A stretch of DNA of 64,000 nt from Lingula anatina (taxonomy: Eukaryota > Brachiopoda > Lingulata > Lingulida > Lingulidae): assembly GCF_001039355.2 (NCBI RefSeq), contig NW_019775857.1, forward strand, positions 1,650,715 through 1,714,714. Direction: 5' to 3'. Shown here piece after piece: positions 38,001 through 49,534 of the stretch; the first letter of the stretch is position 1; every line of letters starts with the position of its first letter. The notes below the pieces were generated by a model. It was not told the origin of the DNA. It saw only the letters and a list, made by a program, of their open reading frames with translations, and ran no database searches. Position numbers and translations under genes: made by a program.

Positions 38001-41000
38001 TTTTGTTTATTAATGACAAATGAGTTTTGCAACTAAACGGAACATGATTTTTAACGTTATGTTGAGTACATTTGAGGTATTTTAATCTCGATTAATTAAC
38101 TCCATTTTGGATTCTTGGTAGCTTCTCTCGTAAATGGCGATGGAGGCTTGTGAATTTCATTAAAGGTTATATAGTAAGTATTCAGAAACGATTTTATATA
38201 TTGCACTTTTCCAATCGAGACTCTTTTCATTTATTTTCACTTGTGGTAGATATATTTTAGTTGTTTGAAAAACATTAAAAATAGGATCCAACAAATGCTG
38301 GACCCGAGATAAGGACATCTGTATAAGCTTTTGCTGTGTAACTTTTACATGAAAAGTTTTAAAAGACAAGTTTTCATGCCCGCTACGTACCAACACTAAA
38401 ATCTTTCACCGAATGCCTATTAAAAGTAAACATATTTTATCAACGTGGTCTACGAAAACTGCCTCTGTGTTCATTTATTTCTAATGGTAAATACTACTGG
38501 ACACTTGCGTTAGCACTGAACATTGGCACTTAATAAAACTTTGAACTAATGAACCGCTGTTCCAAAACAGATCAATCTAATAAATATTCAGCCCATCGAA
38601 ACGCATCCGTGTTTGATGATCCATATGGATCTGTGGGTTGAACAAATTCTCTTGCCGTTTGTCCTTCCTTCGCTTATAGCTAGCTTGAGCCATATGTGGC
38701 TTCTGTTTAAAGATGCATACAAAGTTCATTTTTTGCCACAAAAACCGACCAAATGCCAGCATATAGTTTCATGTAGTATAACTAAGAGAATTACCAATTT
38801 TACCTGAAAATGATGTTTGAACGGATTTTTCTGCTAGCATTCTATGCTGTATGTCAATGGGGCAGAAAAGTAGGTCACGAAAGTAGGTTAAATTTCCGAC
38901 CAAAAATTTAAAGAAAGGAGCAGTCTAAAGCTCTTTTATGGCTGATAGAGTGATCTGTTCAGTTTATCCCTTGGCCTGTCGAATTTATTAGAGTCGTATA
39001 AAAAATTAGTAGAAGTTGTTTACATGTGTTATTGGGAACCCACGCTCCACCGATATTCGGTTCGTATGTACCTTTAATGTAGAAGACGAAAAGTCGAGAA
39101 TCATTAATATGTGTTATACTTCTTACTAGTAAGTTTTCCTCTGTGTAAGCGATGGTTACGGTTTGTACACGCATTTGAGATATTGGATGTCCATAATCGA
39201 GAGCATGCAAAGTTTACGTTAGGTCAGTTAATTGACTGTTCAGCCTTGACTTTTATGTCCCTGGGGTACCTTTCCTGGAACCACTCTTCACTGACAACGA
39301 GAAGTTCTCCTGCAAGTAGTCATAGATTGCTGTGTTTGAAAATACATAATAAGACTATTGGTATTAACAAGAATGTATTAACAAGGAAAAAGAGCACTCC
39401 AAGAATAATGGCCACCGCCTGGAAGGTTATTAAATTATTTAGGAGATATTTGGAGACTAGGATTATCATTACATTTCAATCAAACAGCACTTCTTTCCTT
39501 CCTTAATAATGTCTTTCTTGGAAATATCATCATTTTTATGAGATATCTTACTCTCTAACGAATAAATGTACAGACTAATAATCGCACATGAAAATTTCAT
39601 TCTACGAGTACCTAGCTTCTTTGCAGGCCCATTTACATTGTGGGACAACCCAAATCAATTGATTAAATCTTATGAAGATGTGAAAGGATTACAGGACGTA
39701 AGCGTAAACTTTAAAGAATAACTAATTTCAATAAACCCTGTCTAAAAATGTCATTCCAGGAATAAAGTCATATATGATTATTTAAAATGCAATTGCGTTT
39801 TTTATCAATGATGAAAAGGTGGCAATCGGTAGACCTCTATCAAATGCATAATTGGCGACATCAAACTGATTGAAAATCATTAGTTTTCTTGAAATGTTCC
39901 AAATGTGTTCGCACTTCACTTTCACTGGTGGCCATCATTAAAAGTAAACCCACACTTTAATTTAATTATACTTTCAAATGAAATCTTAGCTGTAAATCAA
40001 TCATCCTCTCAAGTGCACCGGAAGTAACAAAAACATGGCGGCACTAACTTTTTATGGACAGACACTATGGATCTGGATATTCATGCATATCAACCACCTG
40101 CGTCTGTCGTCGCCGTCTCTGTACATATATGCCCTTTTCTTGTCAACACACCGTATTACCTGTTATTCTCAAGCTACCATGAATAATTTTCAAGACTAAA
40201 ATGCAGCTCGAGTACAAAAACCACCCTGATTGAATAATATTTTCTTTCAACTATGCATTAAAAATTTAATTCTGTTTACACATATCGGCATTCTCAAGGT
40301 GTGATTTTGAACTCCCATGGTCCTGAGTCCCTGTGCTACTTGTTCTAAATGGCCAAAGTAGCAGTAAAACATAATTATAAAAATTGGTGACGATTATGCT
40401 GTTAAGAATAATGTAATATTGCTTCAAAATTGTCAAGAAAAACTTATGTTGTGTACTGCCACCGTTAATTATTATCTTGATTATTCTCAAACGTACAAGG
40501 ACGATTCTTACAATGAAAATACATCTCGCGTTAAAAAACACAGCCAGATTGGATTTTCGTAAGTTCTATAAAATTCCATTCCATTCTATGAAATGTAGCT
40601 CCCTCTCCTAATTGATGTCTACTTGCTCCTTGCTGAAAAACCTCTTTCAAAATTTCGTATTTCTGAGCCTGCTTTAATACAGTCGTGCTGTATGGTATTT
40701 ATTCATTTTGATAGGGGTATGTTCATGCGGGTAGTTATAAGCTTTACTCTCGTACATCAGTATTTGTTATGGCTTTCAGTAGGACGTTATATCCCATATC
40801 TATGCCATCAACTTTGCTACAGAACCAAAAGTTAACACTGCTGCTGCGAATCCACCTTTTGTGGAGAATGATTTTCATTTCAACCCATCATCTGGTTGTA
40901 AACTTATCGAGGTAAAACTGAAAAAATAATAATACTCTTGTCAAACCATTTTCATTATGTGCTGAAATGCAACGTGTTTATTGTTTTACGAAATTGCGAA

Positions 41001-44000
41001 ATTGATATTAGCACCACCACTGTAATCTGTCAGTCTTTTACTGTCCTTTGTGCACACTATGATATGATATGAGCGACTATGGCCCAGTACCTCTATGAAA
41101 AACTTGCCACATCTCCACAGGGCCACGGATAAAATGGGATTTATTGTCCTAGGATACTGTCAAGCTTATGTAATCTTTTCGCAACAGTTAATGGTTATTA
41201 CACAGCAAAGAGAAAATCATGTTACTTACTATTCCAAAATACGAGCTAGTCTAATTTTCAGAATGTTCACAGTAATAGTGGAACATAGTTAAAGATTGGT
41301 CGTGCTACGCTGTTCCTATTGCATCAAAAAGTCATGTTCTATGCACTTTTATAGTTAAAACGGCTGCTCATCATTTTATGCTGTTTTTTATGTTACTGTT
41401 TCTATCTGTTTTGTCATGCATGTATGTCCATTTTACAGCTTTGCTGCCTTATTGTTAAAATTGTCCAGTGTTTTGGATGGATATCAAACCTACGCATTTT
41501 CAGTAAAATATGTTGATTAAACCTAGGCTATTAGATAGCCAGTCGTAACCAGTTGACATTTTGACAGTTTTTGGACGTAGGCTATAATAACAGTTAGTTG
41601 TATTTTTCTTTTTATAAAGGTGATAAATCAACAGATAGGATCATAACTTTCTGTGCTTAAGTGTTTTAGTTATAGAACCTTCTCTTTGCCCCAGAGTGCC
41701 GCTGAACTCTTGGTGGCTAAAAAGCTATCCAGCGTCATTTTTTATTGCTGCTTTAAAGATAATTGCTCTGCACTCAAGGTTTCATAGGCGCCTTTCCCTC
41801 CTCCGAGCAACACTTAGGATGATTACCTGACGAAGTCATTACGGCATTATGAACCTATAACATGTAAACTTACTGGTGCACTACCTGAGCCATAGCAAAT
41901 TGGAGGCACACCCACGTGGTTCTTGAAGAAAGTGGTTGTCTTGGAACAGTCGCTCCGTGGATCAAGATTTTTTTTAGTCCGGGGATAAGTTTTAAAGCTG
42001 GTTCATTGCTCGTGTGTTATATCAACAAATCGAATCAATTAGTGAGCTGCCAAGCCGTTTTCTTTCAAATACCTGTTTTCTGTGTGAGGTAACTACACTG
42101 GTCGATATGCTGCCTTTTTGGCTTAGTACCCAAGTTCCAGATAATGAGTAATGACGCAATGACGCATTGTTGCTGTCCCAGAGCTTTGACCGACGCAAGT
42201 TAACGCCAAACACTGGATTATTTTTAAACACACGGGAAATGTAATGTCTGAATTATTTGGTTGATCACGTTATTCTCTGCAAAAACACATCCCTAAACAT
42301 CAATCTTTGAAGAAGAAACGTTTCATCTTGCCGGTGATAATACGTACACTATGCTAAAATGAGTAGAGCTGTCAATTACGGTTCCATCTCACACAATATA
42401 TAATTTGTTTTTTAAAAAACATCATGGTTTAAATGGGAAGTTTGCGGTAGATTGTCGGCGAGATTATCAGCACAAAAGGGCCATTCAGCTCCGAGAGTCC
42501 TGCCCTTTACCTGTTCAATAACATAATGAGATAAGGGCACCTAGTAACCCACTGCTTGGTTTTCCTACCAAATTGGCTACTGATTAAGTGTACGGGAAGG
42601 GCAGCGGGGGTCAATATAGAGTGGCAAAACACAGTTGGGAATATTTTGGCAGAAATATTGGCTTGAATTTGCGTGCTTTGCTCTCTGTTGTTAACCTTAT
42701 TCTGGTGAACCATTTTTTGGCTGATAACTGAAAGAAAGAATATGCTTTTCTGGTACAGCAAAGGCCCTTGATAATGTAGGACAGATGCAACCCTTACTGA
42801 ATTTTCCTTTAGGATCCTAAAAGACGTGTTATGGGAAACTGGCCCAAAACCCTGTATGGTCCTACGGAACGACCGATAGAATTCCTTTAAAGTCATGTAG
42901 GATTTTTATCAAGAATCATAGTGTCCTGTGTGACATCCTATAGGAAATTTTCGTTCGATTATAACCAACATCCGCATGTGTTTATCTTTTTCGTGTACGT
43001 TTTCGACTGTTTTATGTTATTTTTGTCCAATGATGATAACCCTATTAAGCGGGCGTGTCGACAGAATGGCCAATCAGAGTTCAAACTAATGGTCACCATT
43101 GATATATGTTAATATATTTCAATTTATGTGACTTAATTTGTACAATCCTAGCTCCTCAAGGTTAACTTGCAGTAAGGCGTTCTCGTACTTGTTTTAAGCC
43201 AAAAAATATATTATAAACTCACTTTCCTGGCGTCCTGAACAATGTTCTTTTTTCTAACCATCACCCAATTAAGGTCTGCCATACTGTCTTATCTGTATAA
43301 ATTTTGATGCCATTTTCCTTTGTTTCAACCGAATGAACACTGACATTCTTTCCTTAGAATTTCGTCTAGTGGAGATATTTTAAAATCCTTTGAACAGATA
43401 ATATCGTTATTTGAAAAGGATGTAACATGTTTATGGAATTTACATGTTCTAGCTGTAAAAAAATAAGACGATTTAAAACAACATCGGAAAGAAACAGGTA
43501 CCGGACCGTTAACATCTTTTGCAGTGTACTATTTCATAATGGAGGCTTATCAGAGTTGAGGGAAGTGGGCCGCCTGTTTTTACTTTCCTGACCTATACAA
43601 TATGCCTGCTGTACTGCACACATCGGGAAGATCAGGAAATGGGGGAAAGGAATTTCATGTGTTCCCTCGATTTCCTGGAATCAATACATGTTGTAGCACT
43701 ATGCTTGTTTTCTAAGTATTAAATGTAAAATACGTGTGACTCTGTTTATGAAAAAAACTGTACATGTGTGCATGTGCATGAGTGTGCGTGCACGTGTGTG
43801 TGATATCATTTATTCATGTTTGAAACCGAAATCAAAATCCGTTCATTTCACCGACATATCTCATATCTCGTGCTTGCACAATAGCAGGAGATGTATAGCT
43901 TTGTTCTCCAAAATAACAGAAATGTCAATTTTCAAAGCCTGATTCCAGCACTCCCAGAAGGCTGATCGTTATTACAAATATGCGTTTTTGGGGGAATTGC

Positions 44001-45531
44001 ATGACCGCTGGTAATGTTCGTGGAATGAAGGTCGACTGTAATAATAGCTAATATTATACCAAACTCCGCAATCAGGCAGTCAACCACACTAAAACCTATT
44101 GACAACAGTCAAGCAATATGTTACGATTAAGCTTACCATAAAGCATTTAACTTGGCAAAGTTGAAAGAAAATGAGTCTAATTTTATGGCTTATGCATGGT
44201 TTCTACAGTCAACATCTGGGTTATCTTATTGACAAAGGGGTTTGCTGTCAGAAAACAAATCCAACAAACATTGCAGCAAGAACAGTTGAAGCTGAAGTCT
44301 TTAAAAACATCGTGTTTGTTTTATATCACATGATCAAAAGTAAAATAACACGTGAAAATAAATGGGGTCTACAGTCAAAACAAAGCGCATAGTTATTCAA
44401 ATGCGTGGTTTTGGCACCAAAAAGTGGAGTTGGCTTTGAAATGAAGGTCACGCACTGAATATCAACTTAACGTATTAGTTAAGCAGCACAGGAACAGATA
44501 GATAGAGAGAGAACTCGAGAGGGTCGGTGGCACCCCTACCCCCCTCCTTTTTACCGCCAACTTAAAATATCCTCCTCTTTTTGAAAAAAAAAACCTGAAT
44601 AGACTAACCCCTTATCATTCAAAGCCTGATCTTATTAAGATTGCCTGAAATAACTCGGGATGCAGAGGATATTTCAGTCAAATTCAAATCCATCTCTATA
44701 ATACTAGTTTGGCGTGCACGTGTTTGTTAAATTTTCACACATTCGCAAAATATGTAAACTCGGCCAGGGGTCCCATGTTAATCCAAAAGCACAACCCATT
44801 TTCCCCTGGAAAAAGATGGGAGAAAGACGCACATTATATATACTTTGAGAATATTACCCTCTTATCGAAATACATGTCTTTGATGAACACGCATCATTTT
44901 TCACATAAATGTCACAGTAGCATATTATCTTTTGAATGTAGGACTGACGTGAAATAATATATATTCATGGAGCCATGTCGTGGTTTCATTTAGGAAAAAC
45001 AAAATTACTTTATTGATCCAAAAATTACGTATAATGAATAAGCAAGCAATCATAGAAATTTGTGCTGGGACAACCATCGACTTTGTTGGTCCTTATTTTA
45101 CGATACTTTCTACAGGAACATATTTTCACCTGGCTCCATACCACATTTGCGTTTCATATAGACGTACATGTATCAAAATACACTTATACAATTAATGCAT
45201 TTCTTTTTTTACAAAAGAGTAAATTCAATTTGGTTTTGAACACAGTAGCTTTTAAGTTCAACTTGGAAATGGTTTACCCATACAAAACCTGCCACGATCA
45301 ACGTTCCTCGTCTGAACGCAAGGCTCGGCTGCCAGGAAAGAATCTCAAACATACAATTAAGGTCTAAACAGATCATTAGCCGATTAACAATCTACAAGCA
45401 AAATGCCGTAATGTAGGTTGTGATATCTAATCTAGACAAGATCTAGGCAACGGATATCGAATGCTTTCGTATCTAGGCGTGATTAAAAAGATGGTATTTA
45501 GCTAAAATGATTTCTTCTCTTTCGCATTCCA
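35003..45531. other. Long non-coding stretch between small membrane paralogs 1 and 2
   Basis: I find no splice-consistent coding block or known domain in about 10.5 kb. Signals seen: TATAAG at 35215 with a good donor (AATAG|GTAAGG) at 35882/35883, which could belong to a first exon of paralog 2, and a MITE-like element at 36934-37090. The many short frames show no composition or repeats suggesting genes. Confidence 0.5.
36934..37090. mobile_element. MITE-like element with G/C-run ends
   Basis: The left end reads GGTCCGTAGCCAG...AAGGGGGGT. The right end reads AAAACCCCCCTGGCTAATGATCC, roughly the reverse complement. The imperfect terminal repeats enclose about 157 bp with no coding capacity. 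Elements with CGTAGCCAG...GGGGG ends are common in marine invertebrate genomes. Target-site duplication is not clear. Confidence 0.5.
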
Positions 45532-45532
45532 G

Positions 45533-45601
45533 ACCATGGTCTGACGTCAGTAGGCACTCCGTACGACAGGCCCGCCTTCTAACCTATGGATTTACTTGAT
45601 A
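45533..45601 (+). promoter_or_regulatory. Leader of small membrane paralog 2 with short upstream frame and CRE-like palindrome
   Basis: The acceptor CATTCCAG at 45532 opens the exon. An ATG at 45536 starts a two-codon frame ending TGA. TAG at 45551 is in frame with the main ATG, showing that upstream sequence is not coding. TGACGTCA at 45542-45549 is a perfect CRE palindrome, though in transcribed sequence it may be coincidental. Confidence 0.4.
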
Positions 45602-45988
45602 ATGAGCTCCGCGTCTGTTTACCACCAGTCTTCGAACATTCGTAACCAAACCACAGACGCCATGAAGGCTTCGGGTCCTCTCATTCCTAAAGAGCACTTG
45701 TGGATTCCGTACGTCGCCTTGACGGTGATCATTCTAACTTTTTTGCTGGTTTCATTTATAATGTATCACAAGAACAAAAAGAACCGCCAGTCCCAAGGAG
45801 GGCTCAAGCACGTGGCTGTAGATAATGAATACAGAAAAGAGGTTCTCGCACGTCAACGTGAACGACGCAGGGACGTAGAGATGGGAAAGAGTGCCGGAAC
45901 TTCACGAACTAAAAACGCTGTGGCGCCGTTCGCTTTCATTGCAGCAGCGGCGAGCAATCGGGAAGCACAGATGTCGCGGTCGCAATGA
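45602..45988 (+). CDS. Short single-pass membrane protein, paralog 2 (128 aa)
   Basis: Second member of the unrecognised family. I start it at ATG 45602; the frame is open six bases further up but only from a TTG, and an in-frame TAG lies at 45551. The N-terminus has an NQT sequon, then LIPKEHLWIPYV, about 20 hydrophobic residues, SFIMYHKNKKNR and a tail with NEYRKEVLARQRERRRD and KNAVAPFAFIAAAAS. No cleavable signal; N-out/C-in is predicted from the basic residues after the span. The membrane-entry motif, the (E/K)YR..(I/V)...QRERR block and the APFAFI block keep order and spacing with paralog 1, while the linkers differ in length. AATAAA at 46235-46240 is a good poly(A) signal about 250 bp after the stop. 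Confidence 0.85.
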   Translation: MSSASVYHQSSNIRNQTTDAMKASGPLIPKEHLWIPYVALTVIILTFLLVSFIMYHKNKKNRQSQGGLKHVAVDNEYRKEVLARQRERRRDVEMGKSAGTSRTKNAVAPFAFIAAAASNREAQMSRSQ

Positions 45989-46234
45989 CGAGGACTTGAT
46001 CTCAACTAACAAAACTGGGCGCTGGGTTGACGCTTAGATGTATTTCACCGAATTGTGTTATAGAAACTTGTTTTCATTGACAACTTGTTTTGATTCAAGC
46101 TGTGAAAGGTGAATGACATCGCAAAGTTAAAAGAAAATTTTTATTCCACTGTAACGTTAATCGTTTTCCTACACGAGAAGGAAATATTTCAAAATGTAAG
46201 TTCTAAAGACCCATATCACTGCATTTATTCATAT

Positions 46235-46240
46235 AATAAA
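46235..46240 (+). terminator. Poly(A) signal AATAAA of paralog 2
   Basis: Canonical hexamer about 250 bp after the stop codon of the paralog 2 frame. A second AATAAA lies at about 46329. Confidence 0.6.
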
Positions 46241-48447
46241 GATAGAGGATTTAGTTTATTTTGCAATTGCATTTCTTGACACTAGATGAATATAATACGT
46301 GAACAAGACATCTGATTACATTATGTCAATAAAATAAGGAACATATACAAAGCATGAATTATCAACTAGTAGATAATATCCGTTTGTTTAAAAATGTATA
46401 TATATAGGTATTTTTAATAAACTACCTTTCACTGATGAACTGTTCATGTCTTTATGCAAATAAAAGGCAAGACTTATACTTAAGCCTACCATTACAAAGA
46501 GTTTTAATAAGCAACTCCTTGCCATAATATCATAACATGGCAATGAAATTATTTGTCCCGTTTGATAATTGTACGGCTGTAGAGGCGAGAGCGGAAGTCA
46601 CCCGGTGTTAAGCTAGTGAAAATACCGTCGTGATCGAGCAAAGAGATGAATTATAAAATAACACGTTCGATACAAGAACAAGATCATATCATAATTAAAG
46701 GTGAGATAGGAGGAACCGCCAGCAGGATTGATCTGTCAGGTAGAATAACTGGATATTTCATATCGTGGTTGAGGGTGGGGGGATGGTATATTACCCAATT
46801 TCTTACCTTCTAATCGTTGAATTGTTCTACGTCCTACCGCGTCGAAGACAATCCGACTGCGCGTGAGCATTTCGTGGTCGCTGATGAGAGAAGACTTCTT
46901 CGTGGCATGAGTTGACGCTTCGCATTGCGGTGACCTCTTGTCTGACGACAAACTGTGCAATATATGGTGGACTTTGAAATAAATTGTGTGCTATGCCAGT
47001 AATACTGTGACCACAGCAAGAGAGAGTGGATATTTGCCTACACATTCAAACATGTTCATCATCCTATTATATTTGCTTGGGCCTGTGAACCGTGTGACTT
47101 GTTATTTTTCAATCTTATGGTTGTGCTTTTCATATAGCCAAATGTAAGTAACTCGATAAATATTGTCACTATTACCATACCTGGAAGCAGTAATAAAATA
47201 TTTAGTTGGTCGGAAATGTGAATTTAAAAAAGCTAGATTTTAAATGACGTACTTATGTCATAAAAAATATTGAAGTTTTTTATTACAATAGAGCGTGTTA
47301 TATATATTAGTTGTAGCGTGAGATAAGGATCATTTTCATTCAGAAAATTAAATCATCGGGAAAACACGTTTAAAATGTAAAAAAAATTTAAACTATTAAA
47401 ATCCTTTACTGGGGTCAATGGTTCTCTTCCCGTGCTGTGCCTTTAGGTAAAAGATTTTAATTCGTCGAATAAGTTGAAAGATTGTTGACTGGTGCAATCT
47501 ATCTCATGCTCAGTTCCATTAAGGTCAACTAATTTTCGGATTTTGTGACCCCCAGGGACTCAGCCTAGCTACCCCGTTTTGCCTATGACCTGATAGCGCA
47601 CCTAAAGTGAATTCAATGATACATGGTTCTCTTATTCATCATTTGCAGGTTATTCTCAGCCGCATGCATGTTCAGGCCATGAAAATACACCATATATCAA
47701 TAAGGACATGTTTTTAGGATTCTTTTCGTGTTCTTAAATCTTTTTAATCTGTAAAATAAAAGAGCGGAACTGTTCAGGTGTAAAAACTAATCCACTGTGT
47801 ACCACATGGCCAGTTTCCTTTCCACGGTGCAGCCTTTACACGCGATCGCCCAATCAAAAAATAAAGCATGGAAAATGATGTACTCTTCAGGGACATTCCC
47901 GCGTTATATAGTAGACGTTTGATTAAGCCCGAATGAATATTTCATATATATAGCCAGTCGTAATCTTTTTTCCATATTCTATCACCTGGCTTTTGGCTAC
48001 ATCTTGGTAGTTTTTACTCATTAACGGTAGCCGTTTACCTGGTAATAACACAAGAGGGGTAGGGTTACATTTCAACCGGTCTATAGAAAGAGAAAAACGG
48101 ATGAGGCATGTAATCTGCAAAGACAGGAAATATCGACGAAACGACTTTATCGGCTGAAGTTGATCCAATAAAAGCTTGAGAAAGAAAGAGACAAGATCGT
48201 GACATAAGAGGACACCTGATATTGCTTGATTGGTGGAAACGGTGCTTTCCGTCAGAGAGGCTACATTGCCCACCCGCAGAGGCAGCAATTACCGGAACGA
48301 CCTGCTGCTAATTACACACTGAATAGTACCTGAACATACTGGATATAGTTCTTGCACAGTTCTCCAGCTAGATTACACTGGTCCAGGCAAGGAGAATTCT
48401 TACTATTCTTCATTATGCGGTTTTCTGGGAACCCAAAAAGGTCGGAA
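46241..48447. other. Intergenic, no gene seen
   Basis: Short frames on the minus strand (46736-47045, 47923-48288) lack recognisable domains and splice context. I see no repeat structure. Confidence 0.5.
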
Positions 48448-48457
48448 TATATATAAG
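48448..48457 (+). promoter_or_regulatory. TATA box candidate upstream of paralog 3
   Basis: TATATATAAG, a strong match to the TATA consensus, lies about 740 bp before the start codon of the third small membrane gene. The intervening leader has several ATGs, so it is probably spliced; an acceptor TGTCTCCAG at 49052 is a candidate. Confidence 0.4.
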
Positions 48458-49198
48458 TAGACTTACAGTGTTAAAGATAGAAATCGCAGCTAATATTTAC
48501 TGGAACTTGTTTGTGTACGTACTGGGTTCATTGCTCTGCGGCTATAGAAACTGGGTTTTGGTACCAAGTTTGGTATTAAGTTGAAGCCACCACCAGCGGT
48601 TATGTTGGACAGATAACGATAAATTGGACGATGCTCTTAAAATAGTCGAAAGAAACATTGGGATTGTATTTTGTCACCGCGTGTGAATTCGTGTTTGTAA
48701 CACATTTTGTAATTAGTTACTTATATGGAATGCATTTCCTGTTTCATGGACAATTGCAACGCCAAAGAAGAAAACAGGCATCGGAGTAATATTTTGGGGA
48801 AGGCAAATTACTTATAAAGTCAACCGCTGGTCTGTTTTTGGCAACTTTTAAGGTCGTGCTATCATCTTTACAATATATTCTTCGCTTAACACAAGACCGA
48901 GTTAAAATTCTTGGTGCCACCAATTCACAGCTGATCCGTGGTCACGTCGAGCACAGAAAAGATTTGGACTAATACACTTTGAAATTCCTCTCTGATGGCG
49001 TTTACTGGAGCTTCGTGCGTTTTATGATCTAGATTAGAACTTGTGTCTCCAGGACATTATCTTCTAAGACTACAACAGGCGTGAATATCACACACAGATG
49101 AGGATTTATGAGCTCCTCGTGAGTTAAGTTGATTAGAAAATGCCACAATAATTTTGAAAAAACGTCATCCGTGGATCAAGAGACGCAGAAAAGCTAAC

Positions 49199-49534
49199 AT
49201 GGCGTCAACAAGCAAACCAACAGAGGCGAGCCAGGATCACAACGGGCACACGGGGCTTATTCCTAAAGAATATCTATGGATTCCATACGTAGCCGTTGCC
49301 TTGATATTCATCATCTTCTTGATAGTCTCATTTGCGTTATATCACAAAAATAGAAAGCACAAAGTAGGACAATCCGACCTCGTAGACACCGAATACCGAA
49401 AAGAAATCGTGAAAACACAGCGTGAACGACAGAAGCGGGGTCGGGTAGCTTCAATGGCCGGACCCAGCCAAACTCCTAGACCCAAACGGGCAATTAATAC
49501 CTTTGCCGCCCTTGGCCGTAGTGCTAATAAGTGA
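49199..49534 (+). CDS. Short single-pass membrane protein, paralog 3 (111 aa)
   Basis: Third and shortest member. The ATG at 49199 (AACATGG, good context) is the first in frame; an in-frame TGA lies at 49130. A polar N-terminus with no sequon precedes LIPKEYLWIPYV, about 20 hydrophobic residues, SFALYHKNRKHK, TEYRKEIVKTQRERQKR and a reduced C-terminal block, KRAINTFAALGR. It is closer to paralog 2 than to paralog 1 in the membrane-entry motif (IPKE), and lies only 3.2 kb from it, which suggests tandem duplication. No signal peptide; N-out/C-in is predicted. The C-terminal block has lost the APFAF core seen in the other two. Function unknown. Confidence 0.85.
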   Translation: MASTSKPTEASQDHNGHTGLIPKEYLWIPYVAVALIFIIFLIVSFALYHKNRKHKVGQSDLVDTEYRKEIVKTQRERQKRGRVASMAGPSQTPRPKRAINTFAALGRSANK

